Source of the DNA: Planctomycetaceae bacterium
GTDB taxonomy: Bacteria > Planctomycetota > Planctomycetia > Pirellulales > Thermoguttaceae
Assembly: GCA_031266315.1 (NCBI GenBank)
Contig: JAISBG010000240.1
Coordinates: forward strand, 1 to 10,498
Length of the DNA: 10,498 bases
Direction: 5' to 3'
Part shown: piece by piece, positions 6,841-10,498 of the stretch
How positions within the stretch are numbered: position 1 is the stretch's first letter
How the letters are laid out: each line of letters starts with the position of its first letter
Translations under genes and position numbers: made by a program
Notes under the pieces: generated by a model
Seen by the model: the letters and a program-made list of their open reading frames with translations, nothing else
Databases searched by the model: none
Told to the model about the DNA's origin: nothing

Positions 6841-6870
6841 TTGAACAATTTTTTTCGTTTATCGTAATAT
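6841..6870 (+). promoter_or_regulatory. Possible promoter of the PDZ gene
   Basis: TTGAAC (6841-6846) and TAATAT (6865-6870) are 18 bp apart and 80 bp upstream of the ATG. Each box matches four of six sigma70 consensus bases, and the region is AT-rich throughout, so chance is a real alternative. Confidence 0.25.
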
Positions 6871-6950
6871 CGTTTAATGGAAAAAAAGGTCGGAAGGTCT
6901 GACCTTTGCGAAAAATCCGAATCTTCAATATTTATTTTGAGAGCAAAAAA

Positions 6951-7838
6951 ATGAAAACGCCTAGAAAATCAATCGTAAAATTGTTTTTGGGAATGGTCAT
7001 CTTAATATTATCGGCTTGGTTTCTTTACGCCGACGCCGAAAATAAGGGGACGCAAAGTCCGCCGGAACCCGACCAAAATACAACCACTCTCGCTCCGGCT
7101 TCTTTTTGGATCGGTGTTCAGGTTGCCCCTGTTCCCGATATTTTTCTTTCCCATTTCGGAGCAAAAAAAGAAAATTCCAGCAGAGTTGTTGTTGAACAAG
7201 TTGTTGCCGACAGTCCGGCGGCTCAATCCGGTTTGAAACGCGGAGATGTGATTCTTCAATTCGCCGGAAAAGAAATCAATACGCTTCATGATTTGGTTGG
7301 TCAAGTTTCCGAAGCAAAAGAAACAACAAAACCAATTCAAATTATTCGCGATGGAGCAAAAGTTGACCTAAACATTACACCTGCACCGCGTCCGGCGGAA
7401 TCAATGGCGGTACAAGGAAATCCGATGTTTCGCGGTCGTTCGATGATGCCCCAACCGTTGTTGCCGCCGCCCGGAATGAAGTTGGGACCGGATGTTTGGA
7501 TTGGTCCGCGTGACCCGCAAAAAATGATGCGCGAAATGGAAGAGTATTTCCGTCAAATGCAAGGCGGCGTCGATAGTGATCAACTCTTGATTTTGCCGGA
7601 ACAGGACGAGCAACAGGCGAAAACGTCTTCACCTCTTTTATCTTCCTCTTCAGGAAAACAGATTTCCGTTTCTTCTGTTACCGATAAGGACGGCAAGACG
7701 AAAATTCGTGTCAAGCAATTTCTGAAATCAGGTGATTCCACGGAGGAAAAAAATTGGGAAGCCGAAAATATTGACGATCTTCCCGAAGAAATTCGCAACG
7801 AAGTTAAAACGTTGTTGGGCGGTTCTATTCCCGGTTAG
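6951..7838 (+). CDS. Membrane-anchored or periplasmic PDZ-domain protein
   Basis: The 295-residue product has a basic N-terminus (MKTPRKSIVK) and a hydrophobic segment (about 11-26). ADA at 27-29 could be a signal-peptidase site, so the rest is probably extracytoplasmic. Residues about 52-145 form a PDZ domain (IGVQVAP, then VVADSPAAQSGLKRGDVILQ and INTLHDLVGQV), a peptide-binding module. The middle (146-205) is rich in Pro and Met; the C-terminus (about 237-290) is a compact region (ISVSSVTDKDGKTKIRVKQF, DDLPEEIRNEVKTLL). No trypsin-like protease domain is present, so this is not a complete DegP/HtrA enzyme; it may be an adaptor or scaffold, partner unknown. The start at 6951 is preferred over an in-frame TTG at 6906 because GAGAG (6939-6943) precedes it and the signal sequence then begins normally. 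It faces the POT gene, with 393 bp between stops. Confidence 0.88.
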   Translation: MKTPRKSIVKLFLGMVILILSAWFLYADAENKGTQSPPEPDQNTTTLAPASFWIGVQVAPVPDIFLSHFGAKKENSSRVVVEQVVADSPAAQSGLKRGDVILQFAGKEINTLHDLVGQVSEAKETTKPIQIIRDGAKVDLNITPAPRPAESMAVQGNPMFRGRSMMPQPLLPPPGMKLGPDVWIGPRDPQKMMREMEEYFRQMQGGVDSDQLLILPEQDEQQAKTSSPLLSSSSGKQISVSSVTDKDGKTKIRVKQFLKSGDSTEEKNWEAENIDDLPEEIRNEVKTLLGGSIPG

Positions 7839-7905
7839 GAAATCTCTTTTAATTCACTCATGTTCCGCACCGTAGGTAAAAAAGTCGGTTAAATATACAT
7901 CAACC

Positions 7906-8134
7906 CAGTAGGATTGCTAGTTTTCCTCCGCCCTGCAAGGGCAATGCGTAACAACCCACCGCAACGCGGTGGGTAACAGCCCTTCCCCAACAATCGCCCT
8001 GAAAGGGCAGCGCAAAACGAATTGGCATTGCCCTTTCAGGGCGAAATTGAAGGGTGAGCTTTAACCCACCGCGTTGCGGTGGGTTGTTATGCAATGCCCC
8101 TAAAGGGGCGGAGGAAAAACTTGCAATCCTACTG
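7906..8134. repeat. Family-2 palindromic element (229 bp) between convergent genes
   Basis: The ends are a perfect 12-bp inverted repeat, CAGTAGGATTGC (7906-7917) and GCAATCCTACTG (8123-8134). The two halves, roughly 105-110 bp each, are near reverse complements, so the whole element can fold into one long hairpin. Nested hairpins: GCCCT/AGGGC (7930-7942), ACCCACCGC/GCGGTGGGT (7954-7974), GCCCT/AGGGC (7996-8008 and 8030-8042), ACCCACCGC/GCGGTGGGT (8064-8084) and GCCCC/GGGGC (8096-8109). No convincing target duplication or transposase was seen, so it resembles a MITE or REP/BIME-type element. It separates the PDZ and POT genes, where it could act as a transcription barrier for both. Confidence 0.85.
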
Positions 8135-8171
8135 CCCCTTGCGTAACATGAGTTAAACAATCAAAAAATTA

Positions 8172-8190
8172 TCTCTGTGAACTCTGTGGT
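8172..8190. repeat. CTCTGTG double motif
   Basis: CTCTGTG occurs at 8173-8179 and 8182-8188 at a 9-bp step, followed by GTAAAAAAA; on the minus strand it reads ACCACAGAG-TT-CACAGAG. It lies about 42 bp past the POT stop codon. Motifs of the form CACAGAG-nn-CACAGAG are, from general familiarity, frequent between genes in many environmental bacterial genomes, with no agreed role. No terminator stem is evident. Confidence 0.5.
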
Positions 8191-8231
8191 AAAAAAAGTA
8201 TTTTTAGAGATGTCCGGTTCTTCTCCTTTCC

Positions 8232-10235
8232 TTAACCTTTTCCGTGCATCATTCGTTTGAGTTTCGGAGCGAACATCAGGGCAATGACACCGATAATCAT
8301 GGGAATAATTGCCATAAGAAGGAAAAAGTCGGCGAGTCCTGATTTTGCTCCGAAAAAGAATGTTATGCCGTCGCCGGAACCGAAATAGCTTGCCAGATAA
8401 CCGGCAAGAATATAAGCGACACTGCTTGCCATGAACCAAACGCCCATAAAAAACGATGCCAAGCGTGCCGGCGCCAACTTTGTAACCATTGAAAGTCCCA
8501 CCGGAGAAAGACAAAGTTCTCCCCATGTTGCGAAAAGATAACAGAGTACCAACCAATAAGTTGCGGATTTCCCTCCGGTTGCTTTGGCTTCGACGGCTCC
8601 CGGAATCATGATCAGAAAACTGGCGGAAACAAGCAACAAACCAAGTGCAAACTTTGTTGGTGTACTCGGTTCAATACCATATCGGGCAAGAGTTATCCAG
8701 ATTAACGTGAAAATCGGCGCAAAAATCACAATACTAAAGGCGTTGACGGATTGATACCAAGTTGCCGGAAAGGTGAAGGCTTCCGCTTTGGGAGTAAAAT
8801 TGTTGCCGAAGTTGTCTTCTATTTTTTTCAGGTTTGCAATCGCATCGGTAATATCTTTGTATTCATTACTATTCAGACGTTCTTTCAATCCGGGGGCTTT
8901 TTCGGAAAAAAAATGCTTCAATTTTCCAACAGCACCGACAATCTCTTCATATTCTTGATCGCCGAAACGGATTTTTAATTGGGCGGCTTTTCCGGTTAGG
9001 ATTTTTTCCAAATTTTCAACGGCAAGTTTTTCTTCGTCTGCCCACAAACGTTCTTTCAATCCGGCGGATTTTTCACGTAGTTCGGGATAAATTTCTGCAA
9101 TCGGTTGTTCTTGCTCGGTCTTGTGAAAGGAACACAAACGCCTGAAACGATCACGAAACGATTCGTATTGCGAGGGAAGGATGTTGCCGGTTTGCGTCAA
9201 TTTCTCCGCCTGATTTTCCAACGCTTCAAGCCGGACAATAATCGATTGATACTCGACAATCGTTTCATTGTTCAGATAGAACTTTTTAATAAATGTCGGC
9301 GATACATCAATGATTGATTCCGCAATATTGCGGTCGGTATTTTTCTTAGCAAAAATATTCAGTGAAGAACCCGCCTGCTCAAAAGACGCCCAAAACGCAA
9401 TCACAAAAATTGAAAGTACCATGATTACAAAAATCCGGTCATAATCTTTTTTGTCGAGCGGTCGGGTTTGTTCGTAAACTAATCTTTCGTGAGCCGTTTG
9501 TTCTTCGGGAGTCATTTGGGCAAGAGGATCATGTTTTACCGGCGCGTTGCCAATCCCTTTCAAATATTTTTGCCCGAACAGAATAAACGAAATCAGACCG
9601 CAAATCATACCCAAACCGGCAATAATAAAACCGTGATGATAACCGTATTTTTCCGCAACTGTTCCGGCAACAAGCGGAGAAAAGAAAGCACCGATATTGA
9701 TTCCCATATAAAAAATGACAAATGCGGCATCGCGGCGTTGGTCGCCCGGAGCATAAAGTTGACCGACCATAACGGAGATACAGGGTTTGAAAAAGCCGTT
9801 GCCCAGAATCATCAATCCGAGTCCGAGATAAAACATCGACAACGCAACCGGATCCGTCATCATGGTAACTTTAACACCGTTGCCAAGACGAATGAGTTCT
9901 GTTGCGGCGAGACAAAATTCGCCGAGAGCCATTAGGATTGCTCCGATGATCACACAATACCGTTGCCCGAAAAACCGGTCGGCAATCCAACCGCCTAAGA
10001 GCGGCGAAAGATAAACAAGACCGGTGTACCAGCCGTACAATTTATAAGCGTCCGCTTCGCTCCAACCAAATCCGGGCGTATGTTCGCTGGTCGAAACATC
10101 AACCAAATAGAGAACAAGAATTGCCCGCATCGCGTAAAAAGCAAATCGTTCCCACATTTCCGTTGTGAAAAGAACCCAAAGTCCTGCCGGATGCCGTGTT
10201 GGAAATTTCCGAATATTTTGAGTATTTTTATTCAT
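8232..10235 (-). CDS. POT/PTR-family proton-coupled di-/tripeptide transporter with large loop insertion
   Basis: The 667-residue inner-membrane carrier of the POT branch of the major facilitator superfamily should import di- and tripeptides with protons. Family marks: ExxER in helix 1 (Glu26, Glu29, Arg30), GGWIADRFFG (81-90), FYMGINIG (175-182) and GELCLSPVGLSM (572-583). Typical bacterial POTs have about 450-510 residues; the excess is one hydrophilic block of about 170-190 residues (about 298-487) between helices 7 and 8, a loop predicted to face outward. It contains three related units at 388-414, 415-444 and 445-474 (EKSAGLKERL, GKAAQLKIRF, EKAPGLKERL) and is likely alpha-helical. ATG 10235 is preferred over an in-frame TTG at 10244; neither has a clear Shine-Dalgarno sequence. 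It appears monocistronic. Peptides released by the oligopeptidase at 113-2263 are plausible substrates, but no operon links them. Confidence 0.92.
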   Translation of the reverse strand: MNKNTQNIRKFPTRHPAGLWVLFTTEMWERFAFYAMRAILVLYLVDVSTSEHTPGFGWSEADAYKLYGWYTGLVYLSPLLGGWIADRFFGQRYCVIIGAILMALGEFCLAATELIRLGNGVKVTMMTDPVALSMFYLGLGLMILGNGFFKPCISVMVGQLYAPGDQRRDAAFVIFYMGINIGAFFSPLVAGTVAEKYGYHHGFIIAGLGMICGLISFILFGQKYLKGIGNAPVKHDPLAQMTPEEQTAHERLVYEQTRPLDKKDYDRIFVIMVLSIFVIAFWASFEQAGSSLNIFAKKNTDRNIAESIIDVSPTFIKKFYLNNETIVEYQSIIVRLEALENQAEKLTQTGNILPSQYESFRDRFRRLCSFHKTEQEQPIAEIYPELREKSAGLKERLWADEEKLAVENLEKILTGKAAQLKIRFGDQEYEEIVGAVGKLKHFFSEKAPGLKERLNSNEYKDITDAIANLKKIEDNFGNNFTPKAEAFTFPATWYQSVNAFSIVIFAPIFTLIWITLARYGIEPSTPTKFALGLLLVSASFLIMIPGAVEAKATGGKSATYWLVLCYLFATWGELCLSPVGLSMVTKLAPARLASFFMGVWFMASSVAYILAGYLASYFGSGDGITFFFGAKSGLADFFLLMAIIPMIIGVIALMFAPKLKRMMHGKG

Positions 10236-10311
10236 AGGATTCAATATTGGGTTAATATTTTTGTTATCAGGTTAAAACCTATCGCCGTTTCGCAAATCAA
10301 TCAGCCGTAAC

Positions 10312-10339
10312 AGTATAACCTTATCTTTCCAAAACACAA
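10312..10339 (-). promoter_or_regulatory. Possible promoter of the POT transporter gene
   Basis: On the minus strand TTGTGT (10334-10339) lies 16 bp before TATACT (10312-10317), about 77 bp upstream of the ATG. The -10 box matches five of six consensus bases; the -35 box only about three. AGGTT-AA-AACCT (10269-10280) could form a small stem in the resulting leader. Confidence 0.25.
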
Positions 10340-10415
10340 GAACAGGAACAGGAGTTAAATAGTTTTGTAGTAAATAGTGAATAACTCCGCAAGATCAATA
10401 AGGATAAAACTCAAG

Positions 10416-10498
10416 AGGTAGGCAACCGTTTGCAGGCAGACAATCTTTTGTAGGTGGGCAACCTGTTAATAGAGGTGGGCGACCTTTCGCTGAAAGGT
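10416..10498 (+). repeat. Family-1 repeat, start of a copy cut by the window end
   Basis: Three heads follow each other: AGGTAGGCAACC (10416-10427), AGGTGGGCAACC (10452-10463) and AGGTGGGCGACC (10473-10484). The last leads into hairpin 1, GCGACCTTTC-GCT-GAAAGGT (10479-10498), whose final bases are beyond the window. The stem differs from those at 4135, 4268 and 4352 but pairing is kept in all visible positions. Confidence 0.7.

Larger units (their letters stand above)
6546..6950. other. Divergent intergenic region between DUF4912 and PDZ genes
   Basis: This 400-bp AT-rich region contains no supported gene. It must hold the promoters of two divergently transcribed genes and includes a short family-1 remnant at 6759-6802. 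An A/T-only inverted repeat, AAAAAAATT/AATTTTTTT, lies at 6831-6855 with a 7-nt loop. Another, AAAGGTC/GACCTTT, lies at 6885-6907 in the probable leader of the PDZ gene. Confidence 0.6.

Noticed and set aside
6906..6950. N-terminal extension of the PDZ protein from TTG 6906
   Set aside because: The TTG falls inside the AAAGGTC/GACCTTT stem, no Shine-Dalgarno precedes it, and the 15 added residues would displace a normal signal sequence.
7906..8134. Insertion sequence with transposase
   Set aside because: The element is only 229 bp with no coding capacity and no convincing target-site duplication; at most a non-autonomous element.
7900..8160. 86-residue minus-strand ORF
   Set aside because: It lies entirely within the family-2 palindrome and its composition follows from the nested hairpins; no ribosome-binding site or homologue is recognised.

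Overview
The window looks like a piece of an AT-leaning bacterial chromosome, most likely from a planctomycete (Planctomycetota), possibly a host-associated or gut lineage. This is inferred from the mix: a DUF4912 protein with a Rho-N/SAP-like head, a stand-alone membrane-anchored PDZ protein with a characteristic acidic tail, a secreted prolyl oligopeptidase, weak or absent Shine-Dalgarno sequences on several genes, and long repeat-filled gaps between single-gene units. Other members of the PVC group cannot be excluded. No phage, transposase, plasmid, tRNA, rRNA or CRISPR signal was seen.

Layout. Five confident protein genes are present, four on the minus strand: a secreted S9A prolyl oligopeptidase (113-2263), a GntP-family sugar-acid permease (2626-4089), a DUF4912 protein (5090-6511) and a POT-family peptide transporter (8232-10235). 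The PDZ protein (6951-7838) is on the plus strand, divergent from the DUF4912 gene and convergent with the transporter. No two genes overlap or are tightly spaced, so each is probably its own transcription unit.

The gaps are the unusual part. Family 1 (copies at 61-109, 2381-2577, 4121-4390, 6759-6802 and 10416-10498) carries a head AGGTGGGCRA followed by a hairpin. The stem sequence of that hairpin changes between copies while pairing is kept and the loop GCT stays constant; in type-I copies a second hairpin follows (GTCGGCG...CGCCGAC). Family 2 (1-41 and 7906-8134) is a 229-bp element with a 12-bp terminal inverted repeat and nested small hairpins, and the complete copy sits exactly between two convergent genes. 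The 1-kb gap 4090-5089 also holds nine near-palindromic 14-mers at a 21-bp period (one 23-bp step), a 44-bp segment duplicated from family 1, and a perfect 14-bp stem-loop.

How it fits together. The oligopeptidase trims proline-containing peptides outside the cytoplasm and the POT carrier imports di- and tripeptides, so the two are compatible with peptide scavenging, though they lie about 6 kb apart and are not an operon. GntP would import gluconate-like acids. The DUF4912 and PDZ proteins have no defined biochemical role. I see no undescribed multi-gene protein system; the best candidates for something undescribed are the covarying hairpin repeat family, the 21-bp array, and the repeat-bearing extracytoplasmic insertion in the peptide transporter.
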